From Crocinitomicaceae bacterium (lineage in GTDB: Bacteria; Bacteroidota; Bacteroidia; Flavobacteriales_D; Crocinitomicaceae): 64,000 nucleotides of DNA. The DNA lies in assembly GCA_021325675.1 (NCBI GenBank), contig JAJTCM010000010.1, positions 43,108 through 107,107 on the forward strand. The letters run 5' to 3'. This document shows positions 26,286-38,100 of the stretch, piece after piece (position 1 is the first letter of the stretch; every line of letters begins with the position of its first letter). The notes beneath the pieces were generated by a model. That model searched no databases. It was not told the origin of the DNA and saw only the letters and a list, made by a program, of their open reading frames with translations. Both the position numbers and the translations under genes were made by a program.

Positions 26286-29200
26286 ATGGAGAAAACTACC
26301 CGTTTTTATTCCCCGAATAACCTGTTCTGGATCATTTCGTTCCTTTTTTTGCCTGTCCTGTCTTTTGCCCAACCGGCGAATGATGATTGCGATTTTGCAG
26401 ATCAGCTCACACCAAGCGGGGATTTGTCGTGTATCTCCTCCATTCACGGAACTGTGCTCGCAGCAACGGCTTCGCCACAAGGAAACAGTTGTTCCAGCAA
26501 CCAGGACGACGATGATGTGTGGTATAAATTTACGGCAACAGGCACAACGCACAAGGTCACACTTTCCAACATCAGCGGATCAAGCATTGATATGTATTTT
26601 GCCGTTTACACGAATGTTTGCGCAAGCCTTGGAACACAAATTCTATGCAGCGATAACAATTCTGCGAATTTAACCGCCCTAACACCGGGACAGGAATATT
26701 TTATCCGCGTATATACCAAAACTTCCGCCACCAACCAGACAACCCAATTCGATATTTGTCTTACCACTCCGCCCGAAATTCCTGTGAATAACGAATGCTC
26801 CTCGGCTACTTCACTGTTTGTTAATCCGACCTCCGTCTGTGACTCAACCGAGCTGGGAACAATCAACGGGGCAACGGCTTCAACCCAGGCGAACAGCTGC
26901 ACAGGAACAGTTTACAACGATGTCTGGTATACATTTACGGCTACATTAACAGCGCATTACATTACTATTGCTCCACAAAACGAATCACCAACCGATTATT
27001 TCCACGCGGTTTACGGCGGAAGCTGCACAACACCGGGAACAGCAATCCGGTGCAGCGATCCCAACAGCAGCCTGGTTACCGGTTTCACACCAGGAAATAC
27101 TTACCGTATACGGGTATACACAACCACAGCTATCCCGGACGGCATTGTTTCTGATTTTTCGATTTGTGTCGGCACTCCTCCCACCCCACCGGTGAACGAC
27201 GAATGTGTCAATGCCATTCAACTGGATGTGAACGAAGATTTTCAATGCGGGCTTTCCACCAGCGGAACTGTTGAAAACGCCCTGCGTTCGAACCAGCCCT
27301 ATACCTGCCCGGATAATACCTATGTTTCTGCGGATGATGATGTGTGGTATAAATTTACGGCCACCCGGACAACACACAGCTTGCATGTTTTCAACCTTGG
27401 AGGGGATTCACCGGATATTTCGTATGCAGTCTATTCGGGCAACTGTACTTCCCTCAACTCGCCTCTTTTGTGCAATTACAGTTTCAGCCCGGAAACCAGT
27501 TTGCTGAACAACTTAATTGTAGGCCACGAATACCTGGTGCGTGTTTTCAGCAGGGACGATAATACTTCGCACACAACAACTTTTTCATTGTGTATCGGCA
27601 GTGAGCCGCGGCCAGCCAACGATGAATGTGCAGGGGCAACGGAATTACCTGTAAACCCTGCCAACAGCTGCTCCGGAACTTCTTCGGCTGCCAGCACGCT
27701 TTATGCCACTTTATCTTCAGAAGTAACTTCCTGCGCAACAGCAGATGCCATCGATACCTGGTATAAATTTACAGCAACGGACACAAGTCATGTAATCAAT
27801 GTTTTAGGACAGTACCTGAATTCTGCCAACCACCTAGAATATGATGTTTATGCGGGAAGCTGCGGCAATTTTATCCAAACAGTGCTGTGTAACGGCATGT
27901 ATGCCAACCAGCTGAATGACCTGAACATTGGAGAAACCTATTACATCAAACTGCACAGCGCTGTTGTTTTGTCTCCCTACCCGACTTCATTTTGCATCCG
28001 GACTGTGAATGACAGGCCTGGTAATGACGAATGTAGCGGCGCACCGTTAATTGATATCAATAATGATCTCGTTTGCGACACAGTTTACACCGGAAGCCTG
28101 ATGAACGCCACGCCATCGGCTGCCCCGACAAACGCTGCTTCCCAGGACGATGATGTTTGGGTAAAATTCAAAGCCAGGCGCGCTACTCATGCCATCACGA
28201 TCACCGACCAGGGAAATTCCAGCCTGTATTTTGACCTTTTCTTTTATAAAAACTGCGGCGACCCGGTTCAGTTTGATGCTGCGTATTATGCGCAAAGCTA
28301 TACGCTTTCTGGTCTTACAGCCGATTCTGTTTACTACATCCGGATTTCGAGCGCCCATGCTTCAGCCATTCTGACGGACAGCTTTAATTTATGTATCAAA
28401 AATGCTGATTTACCGCTGAATGATGAATGTTCCGGCGCTATCCAGGTTCCTGTCAATGCATCCAACGACTGCGTTTTAACCGGAAGCGGAACGATTTACA
28501 AGGCAACGGCTTCCCCTGAAAGCAATAGCTGTACCGCAACCGCCGATGATGATGACGTTTGGTTTAAATTCCAGGCAGAAAATACTGTCCACCTGGTGAA
28601 CATCGAACACACAGCAGGTTCCTTTTCAACTCTTAAATTTGCACTTTATAGTGGAAGCTGCGGCTCGCTGAACCAAATTTCATGCAACCCGGCTTCAGCG
28701 ACTTTAACAGGACTTACACCGGGCAGCGATTATTTCCTGCGGGTATATTCCGAAGGAACGACAGCGAACCTGACGACCAGCTTTTCGATTTGTGTCAACC
28801 AGCCACCGGTGAATGATGAATGTTACAATTCCATTGAAATGCCGGTTAGTCCCACCCTGGATTGTGTACAGGACACAACAGGATCTTTGAGAAGCGCAAC
28901 GGCTTCAAGCTATGCGAACTCCTGCGGCCATACCATCACAGATGACGTCTGGTATCATTTTGTCGCTACCGACACGACGCATTGGGTCATGTTATCCATG
29001 GCTTACGGCTTTTATTTTTCAGTTTACGATTACAACTGCGGAAACCCAGGCAATGCTTTATACTGTCACACGCGTACCTCAAATTACGATCAGCGGGGCG
29101 TTGTTTCCAACCTGACGATAGGAGACACTTTTCTTGTCCGGGTTTACTCCGGATCCGGAACTATTGGTGAGGATAACCCTTTCCGGATTTGTATTTTAAC

Positions 29201-32200
29201 GCCGGGCGCCGCACCGTCTAATAACGAATGCGTCAACGCTATCGACATTCCCGCCAACAACTCTTTTGTCTGTGACACCATGCTGTCCTGCTCCGTGACC
29301 TCCGGCGTCACCCTTTCATCTCAAACATTGCCTTCATGCGCCAACACAGGAAACCTCGATGTCTGGTATAAATTCACGGCAATCAGCTCAAAAATGGAGC
29401 TCAATTTCCTAACACCGGAAAATGCACCTTTTAGCATGTATAAAGCTCTATATTCCGGAAGCTGCGGAAGTCCCGGAACCGAAATGCTCTGCAATTACGA
29501 CAATGATAATATTATGACGAACCTGAGCGTCGGCCATACCTATTACCTGCGTATCTTTCCAACGCTTACATTAACAGGACAATCTCCCGATTTCAAAATC
29601 TGCCTGAAGCGCCTTGAAGTACCTGCCAATGACGAATGTATCAACGCTTTTGACGTACCTGTGAACATGAGCATCCTCTGTGATACAGCTGTTCCCGGAA
29701 CACTTTTCCATGCAACAACTTCTGCAGCCGGAACATATTGTGGTGGTGGTATTCCGGTTAATGATGTCTGGTTCAAATTTGTTGCACAGCACACGAAACA
29801 TAATATCAGGCTGGACAACATGACTAATATGCCGGATGCCATGACGCCAAGCAATGTGCGTTTTAATGTTTACAACGGAAGCTGCGGCAGCCTGGGAACA
29901 CCGCTTCTTTGCAGTATACAAAGCTTTGGCTCTGTGAGCAACCTCGTTATCGGAAATACCTATTATGTCCGGGTTTTTAACTCCAATACAACTTCCAACC
30001 TGAACCTGCGCTTTGACTTATGTATCACAATCCCGCCACCGCCGGTGAACGACGAGTGTGTTAATGCTACGCTTGTACAAACGGAAGTTGACAATTCCTG
30101 CTCCCTTTCAACGGCCGGAACGCTGAACAATGCCACAGCGTCCATTCAACCGAATTCCTGCGCGAATACGAGCGACCAGGACGATGTCTGGTACAAATTC
30201 ATTGCGACAAGCCCTGATCACGCAATAAATTTTATGAACGTGCTGAGCAATCAGGATATTTACCACAGCGTTTATTCCGGCAATTGCCAGGCGTTGAACA
30301 TGCTTGCCTGCAGCGATCCGAACTCGAGCATTCTGAGCGGACTGGATGTCGATTCAACTTATTATGTGCGTGTTTATTCCGTGAGCAACCTCGCGCAAAC
30401 AACAACTTTTGACATTTGCACCGGCCCTTATTTGCCTGTTCCAACCTGCACCGACAATACTCCGGCCGGGAACGATTGCTACAATGCAACGGCGCTTTGT
30501 GACTTCAACGGCTATTGCGGCCGCACATCCGGAACGTACACCATTGACAGCTGGACGGAATTTGGAAATACGTTCTGCGGAACACTGGAAAACGATTCCT
30601 TCCTTTCTTTTGTACCGGATTCGAGCTCAATCGCTTTGAATGTCTGGGTAACGAGCTCGCTAACGAACCTTGGAATCCAGGTTTTCATTTTCAGCGCCGA
30701 CAGCTGCCAGGGACCGGTACAAAATTACAATTGCTGGGACCCGCATTACGTACCGCCGGGCCACAAGCTGATCACTGCCAACGGACTGATCCCGGGCAAT
30801 AAATATTATGTCATGGTAGACGGCCAGTCGGGCGATATCTGTGACTATGTTTTCGGTTCGGCAAGCAACATTTCCAGCCCCGTAGCAATCAGCTCTTCGC
30901 AGCCCGATCTTTGCCTTGGTGATTCGGTTTTACTGACAGCAAATGGCGGTGACGGCACTTTTAACTGGCCGGTAAGCCCTGAAATTACCGAAATTAGTGA
31001 AAATAAAGCCTATTTCAAACCCACAGTTGCGGGGATGAACAGCGTTCTGGTTTCTTCTTTTGTCAATCATCCGGGCTGCTCGCTTTCTTCGGAAATTGAA
31101 TTCCAGGTCAATGTGCGCGCATGTATTTGCCCGGTGATTGCAGGAAATAATTCCAATTCCTGTGTTTCAGACAGCTTTACGCTTACCGCTTCGGATGTTT
31201 TCGGGGCAAGCTACAGCTGGAGCGGACCAAATTTCAGCTCAACAGACCAAAATCCGTCGGGCGTGCTGACTCCGATGACTTCAGGAACTCATACATACAC
31301 CGTAACCGCCACTAACGGAACAGAAACCTGCTCGGCATCCACAAACGTTGTCATCAGTACAATTCCTGATGCTCATTTTACATATTCTGATACCTTATTT
31401 TGTTTGAGCAGCGGAAACATTATTCCTGGCATCAATCAGGCCGGCGGAACTTTTTCAAGGGATTTAGCGGGCATCAGCCTCGACACAATTACCGGGGAAA
31501 TCGATTTTTCGGCTTCATCACCGGGTGATTATCTCATTACATATACAACTGCCGGTTTCTGCCCGCAAACATTCAGCCGGGAAATCGGGATTGTACCTGC
31601 TCCGCAAGTAAATGCTGTGAGCAGCCAGGAAATCTGTTTCGGTGAAAGCTTCAACCCGGTTTCATTTTCCGGGAACAATGCCGGTTCTTTCGAATGGTCA
31701 AATGATAACGCGGACATCGGGCTCGGCTTAAGCGGCACTGGAAATATCCCGCCGTTTTCTCCTTTAACAGATGATATTTCGGCAACAATTACGGTAACGC
31801 CCATCAATGATGCCTGCTCCGGCACAGCGCTTACTTTCCTGCTAACAGTGAAGGCCAGCCCGGAAATTACACTCGACCCGCTTTCGGCTGTGTGCTCGTA
31901 TGTACAAACGCTCGCTCTTTCGAACGGTAATCCCGAAGGAGGAACGTATTCCGGAAGTTCGGTGGTGAACAATGTTTTTCACCCGAACCAGCTCGCTCCG
32001 GGAAGCTACATGATTATTTACAGCTACACGGATGGCGTGAGCGGCTGCTCCTCTTCGGATTCAACAGAAATTGAAGTGGTGGATTGCGCCAGCCTTAGCG
32101 ATTTGGGACCTGAAAATGGAATCCGGATTTTCCCGAACCCAAGTCCCGGCGATCTGTTTATCGAAAGCCCGGAAGCATTTGAATACGAATTGCTGGATGC

Positions 32201-32336
32201 CAAAGGAAAAATTATCCGGAAAGGAAAACATGACGGAAATACGCATTTGCACCTCGACCAGTTAGCGAAAGGTGTCTATTACATGCAAATAAAAACAGGG
32301 AAGCAGCACTTTGTTCAGCTGATCAGCTTGTATTGA
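26286..32336 (+). CDS. Giant T9SS surface protein with ten tandem Cys-rich modules
   Basis: 2016 residues from ATG 26286. After a signal peptide (ends near SFAQ), ten tandem modules of about 135-140 residues run from 26373 to about 30465. Each begins with a P-x-N-(D/N)-(D/E)-C motif, continues with DDVWYKFTA, T-T-H, a YSGSCG-type turn, a conserved Cys before a Leu-rich strand, a YYxRVYS strand, and ends FDICI. They resemble PPC-type beta-sandwiches. A divergent eleventh unit starts AGNDCYNATALC (near 30468), followed by PKD/Ig-like domains and a T9SS domain (IRIFPNPSPGDLFIE). Likely an adhesin or surface fibre. The upstream TTG at 26268 is a less likely start. Confidence 0.88.
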   Translation: MEKTTRFYSPNNLFWIISFLFLPVLSFAQPANDDCDFADQLTPSGDLSCISSIHGTVLAATASPQGNSCSSNQDDDDVWYKFTATGTTHKVTLSNISGSSIDMYFAVYTNVCASLGTQILCSDNNSANLTALTPGQEYFIRVYTKTSATNQTTQFDICLTTPPEIPVNNECSSATSLFVNPTSVCDSTELGTINGATASTQANSCTGTVYNDVWYTFTATLTAHYITIAPQNESPTDYFHAVYGGSCTTPGTAIRCSDPNSSLVTGFTPGNTYRIRVYTTTAIPDGIVSDFSICVGTPPTPPVNDECVNAIQLDVNEDFQCGLSTSGTVENALRSNQPYTCPDNTYVSADDDVWYKFTATRTTHSLHVFNLGGDSPDISYAVYSGNCTSLNSPLLCNYSFSPETSLLNNLIVGHEYLVRVFSRDDNTSHTTTFSLCIGSEPRPANDECAGATELPVNPANSCSGTSSAASTLYATLSSEVTSCATADAIDTWYKFTATDTSHVINVLGQYLNSANHLEYDVYAGSCGNFIQTVLCNGMYANQLNDLNIGETYYIKLHSAVVLSPYPTSFCIRTVNDRPGNDECSGAPLIDINNDLVCDTVYTGSLMNATPSAAPTNAASQDDDVWVKFKARRATHAITITDQGNSSLYFDLFFYKNCGDPVQFDAAYYAQSYTLSGLTADSVYYIRISSAHASAILTDSFNLCIKNADLPLNDECSGAIQVPVNASNDCVLTGSGTIYKATASPESNSCTATADDDDVWFKFQAENTVHLVNIEHTAGSFSTLKFALYSGSCGSLNQISCNPASATLTGLTPGSDYFLRVYSEGTTANLTTSFSICVNQPPVNDECYNSIEMPVSPTLDCVQDTTGSLRSATASSYANSCGHTITDDVWYHFVATDTTHWVMLSMAYGFYFSVYDYNCGNPGNALYCHTRTSNYDQRGVVSNLTIGDTFLVRVYSGSGTIGEDNPFRICILTPGAAPSNNECVNAIDIPANNSFVCDTMLSCSVTSGVTLSSQTLPSCANTGNLDVWYKFTAISSKMELNFLTPENAPFSMYKALYSGSCGSPGTEMLCNYDNDNIMTNLSVGHTYYLRIFPTLTLTGQSPDFKICLKRLEVPANDECINAFDVPVNMSILCDTAVPGTLFHATTSAAGTYCGGGIPVNDVWFKFVAQHTKHNIRLDNMTNMPDAMTPSNVRFNVYNGSCGSLGTPLLCSIQSFGSVSNLVIGNTYYVRVFNSNTTSNLNLRFDLCITIPPPPVNDECVNATLVQTEVDNSCSLSTAGTLNNATASIQPNSCANTSDQDDVWYKFIATSPDHAINFMNVLSNQDIYHSVYSGNCQALNMLACSDPNSSILSGLDVDSTYYVRVYSVSNLAQTTTFDICTGPYLPVPTCTDNTPAGNDCYNATALCDFNGYCGRTSGTYTIDSWTEFGNTFCGTLENDSFLSFVPDSSSIALNVWVTSSLTNLGIQVFIFSADSCQGPVQNYNCWDPHYVPPGHKLITANGLIPGNKYYVMVDGQSGDICDYVFGSASNISSPVAISSSQPDLCLGDSVLLTANGGDGTFNWPVSPEITEISENKAYFKPTVAGMNSVLVSSFVNHPGCSLSSEIEFQVNVRACICPVIAGNNSNSCVSDSFTLTASDVFGASYSWSGPNFSSTDQNPSGVLTPMTSGTHTYTVTATNGTETCSASTNVVISTIPDAHFTYSDTLFCLSSGNIIPGINQAGGTFSRDLAGISLDTITGEIDFSASSPGDYLITYTTAGFCPQTFSREIGIVPAPQVNAVSSQEICFGESFNPVSFSGNNAGSFEWSNDNADIGLGLSGTGNIPPFSPLTDDISATITVTPINDACSGTALTFLLTVKASPEITLDPLSAVCSYVQTLALSNGNPEGGTYSGSSVVNNVFHPNQLAPGSYMIIYSYTDGVSGCSSSDSTEIEVVDCASLSDLGPENGIRIFPNPSPGDLFIESPEAFEYELLDAKGKIIRKGKHDGNTHLHLDQLAKGVYYMQIKTGKQHFVQLISLY

Positions 32337-32375
32337 TTCCCGCTCCCGACAGCTAGATTAAGCTTAGTAATATTT

Positions 32376-33218
32376 TCACGGGAACTTTGGAAACTTACCG
32401 AAATCCGGTTTTCTTTTTTCCAGGAAAGCGTTTCTTCCTTCAACAGCTTCATCGGTCATGTAAGCCAAACGCGTAGCTTCGCCGGCAAAAACCTGCTGTC
32501 CTACCAAGCCATCATCTACCAGGTTGAAGGCAAACTTCAGCATTTTAATGGCTGTCGGGCTTTTGCGCATAATTGTCTGGGCCCAGTCGAAAGCAAAATT
32601 TTCCAGCTCGGCATGAGGAACAACGGCATTCACCATTCCCATATCAAAAGCTTCCTGCGCGGAATATTCCTGCTCAAGGAAGAAAATTTCCCTGGCGCGT
32701 TTCTGTCCTACCTGTTTTGCAAGATATGCCGACCCAAAACCGGCATCAAAGCTCGCAACGTTGGCGTCCGTCTGCTTAAAAATGGCATGTTCCTTACTGG
32801 CAACCGTTAAATCGCAAACGACATGTAAACTATGTCCGCCGCCTACAGCCCAGCCCGGAACAACAGCTATCACCACTTTGTTCATAAAACGGATCTGGCG
32901 CTGAACGTCCAGGATATTAAAGCGGTTTACGCCATCTTCACCTTTGTAGCCGGTTGTTGAACGAACACGCTGATCGCCCCCGGAGCAAAAAGCCCAGCCG
33001 CCATCTTTCGGGGAAGGTCCTTCGCCAGAGAGCAAAACCACACCAATTTCCTGGCTTTCGTGGCAATAAATCAATGCTTCCAATAATTCAGATACCGTTT
33101 TCGGGCGAAAAGCATTCCGGCATTCCGGCCTGTTGAATGCGATCCGCGCTACGCCACTTGCATATTTGAACGTAATGTCCTGGTATTCTTTGATTGTCGT
33201 CCAGTTTCTTGCTGCCAT
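32376..33218 (-). CDS. menB: 1,4-dihydroxy-2-naphthoyl-CoA synthase
   Basis: 280 residues from the ATG at 33218 (MAARNWTTIKEY), which aligns with the usual MenB start; ATGs at 33242 and 33257 are in frame but add nothing family-like. Crotonase fold: oxyanion-hole segments GWAFCSGGDQRVR and PGWAVGGGHSLHVVCDLT, and the MenB-specific C-terminal GRNAFLEKRKPDF. It closes the second ring in menaquinone synthesis. It lies 81 bases downstream of serS on the same strand; no other men gene is in the window. Confidence 0.96.
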   Translation of the reverse strand: MAARNWTTIKEYQDITFKYASGVARIAFNRPECRNAFRPKTVSELLEALIYCHESQEIGVVLLSGEGPSPKDGGWAFCSGGDQRVRSTTGYKGEDGVNRFNILDVQRQIRFMNKVVIAVVPGWAVGGGHSLHVVCDLTVASKEHAIFKQTDANVASFDAGFGSAYLAKQVGQKRAREIFFLEQEYSAQEAFDMGMVNAVVPHAELENFAFDWAQTIMRKSPTAIKMLKFAFNLVDDGLVGQQVFAGEATRLAYMTDEAVEGRNAFLEKRKPDFGKFPKFP

Positions 33219-33299
33219 ATAATTTTGTTTAGTGGTAGTCATCAGTAATTTAATCATTCGTGGGTTTGATCTTTCCTAATGACTAATACCTAAGACTAT

Positions 33300-34571
33300 T
33301 TAAGAAATCATTTCAAATCCCGTATACTTATGCAGTACTTCAGGAATTTTTATACCGTCTTCCGTCTGGTTGTTTTCCAGCAAAGCCGCAACAATACGTG
33401 GTAAAGCGAGTGCAGAGCCGTTCAGCGTGTGACAAAGGGCCGTTTTCTTATCCGCAGTTTTAAAGCGCAGCTTCAAACGGTTCGCCTGGAAAGTATCAAA
33501 GCGGGAAACGGAGCTCACTTCCAGCCATTTTTCCTGGGCTGCGGAGAACACTTCAAAATCGTAAGTCATAGCGGAAGCAAAACCGGTATCCCCGCCGCAG
33601 AGGCGTAAAATACGGTAATGTAAGCCCAGCTTAGCGAGCAAGCCTTTCACGTGGTTCACCATTTCATCCAGCGCTCTGGCTGAATTGTCCGGGTGTTCAA
33701 TACGAACGATTTCAACTTTATCAAACTGGTGCAAGCGGTTCAGTCCACGCACATCTTTTCCGTAGGAACCTGCTTCACGGCGGAAACAAGGTGTGTAACC
33801 GGTCATTTTAATTGAAAAATCTTCGTTTGGCAGGAGCACGTCGCGGTAAATATTCGTAAGCGGAACTTCTGCTGTCGGGATCAGGTAGAGGTCGTCTTCA
33901 TTGACGTAATACATTTGTCCTTCTTTATCCGGCAGCTGACCTGTACCGAAACCGCTGGCTTCGTTGACAACCAATGGCGGAATGAATTCCTCGTAACCTG
34001 CCTTATGGGCTTCATCCAGGAAAAACGCAATCAAGGCACGCTGTAATTTGGCGCCTTTTCCTTTGTAAATCGGGAAACCTGCGCCAGTCACTTTAACCCC
34101 CAGCTCAAAATCGATCAGGTCGTATTTTTGTGTGATTTCCCAGTGCGGCAATGCTTTTCCGCTGAAAGTCGTTTTGGAGCCAACTTCTTCAACCGTTTCG
34201 TTATCGAGCTCATTTTTACCGGCTTTCACCTGTTCGTTCGGAACATTTGGCAACTGGTACATCAGCTGATTGATTTCATCCTCCAGCTGTTTCACCTGCT
34301 CCTTGTAAGCCGATTCATTTTCTTTCAGTACAGCGGTTTGTGCTTTCGCCTGGTTCGCTTCTTCCTGCTTTCCCTGCTGAAATAACTCACCGACCTGCTT
34401 TGCAATGCGGTTCAATTCGGCCGAACAATTTTCGAGCTCTCCTTTGGCTGACCTCCAGCGGCTGTCCTTTTCCAAGATATTATCTACGATCGGAGTGACA
34501 TCGATATTGCGTTTTTTTAAGCCTTCGATGATGCTCTCTTTGTCTGTTCTGATCCGTTGTATTTCTAGCAT
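33300..34571 (-). CDS. serS: Seryl-tRNA synthetase
   Basis: 423 residues. N-terminal two-helix antiparallel coiled coil (residues 30-105, rich in K/E/Q) that grips tRNA-Ser, then a class II catalytic core: motif 2 CFRREAGSYGKDVRGLNRLHQF and motif 3 ending LNGSALALPRIVAALLE. It charges tRNA-Ser in the cytoplasm. Divergent from the secreted-protein operon at 34748 with a 176-base AT-rich gap. Confidence 0.97.
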   Translation of the reverse strand: MLEIQRIRTDKESIIEGLKKRNIDVTPIVDNILEKDSRWRSAKGELENCSAELNRIAKQVGELFQQGKQEEANQAKAQTAVLKENESAYKEQVKQLEDEINQLMYQLPNVPNEQVKAGKNELDNETVEEVGSKTTFSGKALPHWEITQKYDLIDFELGVKVTGAGFPIYKGKGAKLQRALIAFFLDEAHKAGYEEFIPPLVVNEASGFGTGQLPDKEGQMYYVNEDDLYLIPTAEVPLTNIYRDVLLPNEDFSIKMTGYTPCFRREAGSYGKDVRGLNRLHQFDKVEIVRIEHPDNSARALDEMVNHVKGLLAKLGLHYRILRLCGGDTGFASAMTYDFEVFSAAQEKWLEVSSVSRFDTFQANRLKLRFKTADKKTALCHTLNGSALALPRIVAALLENNQTEDGIKIPEVLHKYTGFEMIS

Positions 34572-34747
34572 TTTTGTATCAATTTGTGAACAAAGTTAAC
34601 AATTTTATTTTTTTTTGAACCCTCAAGCAACTTCTTAAAATTATTTACGTCTTTCTGTTCTGAAAAGCCGTTAACAATAATTTAACGCACGCTTCACTAA
34701 ATTGGTTTAGTTTAAATTATTTTATCATCTTTGCAAAAATTAATTTT

Positions 34748-35155
34748 ATGCTCAAAAACACACTTCTCCTATTAATCCTCGTATCAGCTACTTATGGATT
34801 TTCCCAGGAAATCGACAATCGCTTATTAGCTAAATATTCGAAAGAAGAAATTAATTCGATCCGGAAAAACAATCCCGAAGAATATACTTTTTTGGTGAAC
34901 GCCCTTGATAAGGGAGTCGTTATTTCCGAAATCCCGGCTCAAAAAGCAAAAGATATTGTGTTTGACGGCACTTTGGAGATCGACCCGAACGGCACGCATA
35001 CATTTATCAGCCTTGGAAAAGAGATTACTGACCGCTACCAGTATTATAAAATTGCAGGCACAAGCAAAATGCTGACCATAAAGCCGCGTCCTGTAAAGCA
35101 TACGCAGGAAATAAAAATCGTAAGAAATAATCACAAAGCCAACAAAAAACACTAA
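34748..35155 (+). CDS. Small secreted protein of unknown function, partner of the gliding-type protein
   Basis: 135 residues with a signal peptide (to about residue 20, YGFSQ). The mature part is charged (KYSKEEINSIRKNNPEEYTFL) with a basic C-terminus. No domain recognised and no T9SS domain. It is six bases before the next gene, so the two are co-transcribed; it may assist export or assembly of that large surface protein, which is only inferred from position. Confidence 0.7.
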   Translation: MLKNTLLLLILVSATYGFSQEIDNRLLAKYSKEEINSIRKNNPEEYTFLVNALDKGVVISEIPAQKAKDIVFDGTLEIDPNGTHTFISLGKEITDRYQYYKIAGTSKMLTIKPRPVKHTQEIKIVRNNHKANKKH

Positions 35156-35161
35156 GAAACG

Positions 35162-38100
35162 ATGAAATTCAATCTCACACTTCTTTTTGCCTTGCTCGTA
35201 TGGGGCAGCGGCGTTTTCGCCCAGACAGTAACAATTACGGATCCTGATTATACACCTTTAACCTGCAGCGATTTCAATGATGGCGGTGCTGTCAATTTCT
35301 TTGACAACGGAGGTTCAGGTGCAAATTACGGCGCCAACCGCAACGATACGATTGTTCTTTGCCCGGATTTACCGAACGGCCCGAAACTAAGCATTACTTT
35401 TGGGATCAACGCCGGTCAGAGCTTTGATGTACACCCAACGGATACGCTTTATTTCTTTGACGGAAATAATACAAGTGCGCCTTCGCTCGGAACGCTGAAT
35501 TCAGGTATTAATCCCAACGGCGGATCTTTCGCTTCTACTTTTGACAACCCGACAGGCTGTATCACAGTTGTTTTCCATACAGACGGCGCTAACGAAGCTG
35601 CAGGATGGGGCGCTAATATCTCTTGCGGAAACCCGCCGCAGCCTTTTGACATCCATATTGAAGCCTTCATTAATGACCAGACTGTAAACGCCCTGAACCC
35701 GATCGATACGGGTTATGTGGATATTTGTTTTGGTGACTCCGTACTTCTTGTTGCCAAACCTGTTTTCCCAAATTCTTTTGAAGCAAACGGATACGGATAT
35801 TCCCAGAATATGGGCAATGTAACAATCGACTGGGAGTTTGCAGACGGAACAATTGTTGCTGACGATGACAGTGTATGGTTCAGGCCAACACAGCGCTCCG
35901 GATATTATGTGAGCCTTAAAATAACTGATATATTCCCGCAAAGCATTTATAGCTTTTGTAAGATCCGTGTGAGCCAGAAACCTGATTTTTATGCCGCCGG
36001 ACCTATTGAAAACCCAATTTGTGCTTATACTGAAGGTACGCTCATCGGAGGTGTTACCGCAGCAGATACTGCCGGTGTTGACATTCCTGAAGGATCATTT
36101 ATCCTCGGGGGATCTGTAGCCGGTTTAACTTATTTACCGGATGGTTCCGGCCAGGAATATACCACAACGATTACGATGGATGACTTTGCTGATACAGCAG
36201 TTTTTAATCAATCATCCGATTTGCAGTACGTTTGCCTCGTAATGGAGCACACATACCTTGGTGACCTTGAAGTATGGCTGACCTGCCCGAACGGAACGGA
36301 AATCCCCCTGATCAACTCGTATGATGACGGGCATATACCGGGCGGATTTAACGGTGGCGGAACCTACCTGGGCGATGCCAACGACGAAGGTAACCAAACA
36401 CCGGGTATCGGCTGGGAATACTGCTTCTCTGCAGACTTTAACACCTTCAATGACATGGCAACGGAATACAGCGACGGCAACACCGTGCCAACAACGATTT
36501 CCGGTGGCGACGCCATGAACCCGGATGGGGTTTATCTTCCTGAAACAACCTTTGCAGGTTTTGCAGGCTGCCCGATGAACGGTGACTGGACGATCCACGT
36601 ACAGGATAACCTCGCTATTGACGACGGTTATATCTTCGAATGGTCCCTGCTTTTTAACCCGGAGCTTTTCCCGGATTATGAGACTTACCAGAACGTAATC
36701 ATGGATGCACACTGGGTAAACGACCCTACTATTGTTTCCGGTCTGAACGATACGGCAATTGTTGTAAACCCAATGTACCCGGGAACTTATGATTATACTT
36801 TCCAGGTAACGGATGATTTCGGCTGTACTTATGATACAACGGCTTTCATTACGGTAAGCGACACAGTACGTCTCGGCCAGGATGATATTTTCTGCGGAAC
36901 TGACTTCGACCTTAACCTGAACTTCGGTGAAAACGGTACGTGGTCTTTCTTTAACTCTGACGGCGTTCCTGTTTTCGCAGACCCGACTGATGTTAACACA
37001 ACCGTGACTTTCCCGACGAACGGAACTTATAACCTCATTTATACCGACGTTTGCGCCTTCGATGATACCATAGTCATCAACAATCAATCGAAACCCTTCT
37101 TCGGCTTTACGGAAGACATGGTCATCTGTCCGAACGGAACGGAATCATTAGCAGTCAAAGACTCGGCTGCATACGGGCAAATGAGCTGGAACTTTTTCCC
37201 TAACCCGGCCCAGGACACGCTTTACTCCGCTGACCTGCCGGCAGGAACTTACAACCTGACCCTGTTCGATTCAACAGGTTTATGCCAGTCTGATACGACT
37301 TTCTCTATTAGTGTACAGGCGCCTGTTCAACTTGAGCCGGACAGAAGCATGTGTGATATCTCAACCTATACTTTCACAAACAACCTCACAAGCTCAGGCA
37401 TTGGTGACTGGACCTTTATTTCAACCACCGGTGCTCCGCAATTCAGCTCGACAACGGACGCAAATCCTTCGGTGACCTTCCCTAATGATGGAATTTACGC
37501 CTTAATTTATACAGATTCTGTCTGTCCGAACATTGATGATACGGTCGTTCTCTCAGTAGGCTCGCTGCCGTTTTTCAAAGTCATTTCGGATTTCTACGAT
37601 TGTCCTAATGTTGTAGAAATGACCAGTCTCGGAATTACAACTAACGTCGCTACTCTCGTATGGGACCCGACGCTTCCGCAATTCAACAATATCTACAATG
37701 TTTCCCTTCCGATGGGAACCTATAATTCAACGGTGACGAATATTTACGGCTGTGAAAGCGATACAACATTTACTGTAAACGGCCAGGGTAAAATTGATGT
37801 TCTGCCTCAAACCCCACTGTGCGGACTTGATATTACAATGACCAACAACCCGGTAACTGCTCCGGGAACATGGTCACAAATTTCAGGAAACGGAACAGCA
37901 GTTTTTGCAAATGAGGACAACATTAACACAACGATCACCGTTCCTTCATACGGCTACTACACTTTCCTTTACAGCGAAGATGTTTGTAACGATATGGATT
38001 CGGTAACGATCGGCTTCCTGAGAGAACCAACAATTAATATCGAAGAAGCTATGCTGTGTGCAGAAGGCAACCTTCCGTATGAAATCGTGGCGACTTCAAG

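Noticed and set aside
32337..32394. TTCCCG...CGGGAA as a terminator between the giant gene and menB
   Set aside because: The right arm lies inside menB coding sequence and the loop is 46 bases long with no T run.
34675..34690. GTTAAC/TTAACG dyad in the serS upstream gap
   Set aside because: Short, AT-rich and weak; not distinguishable from background.
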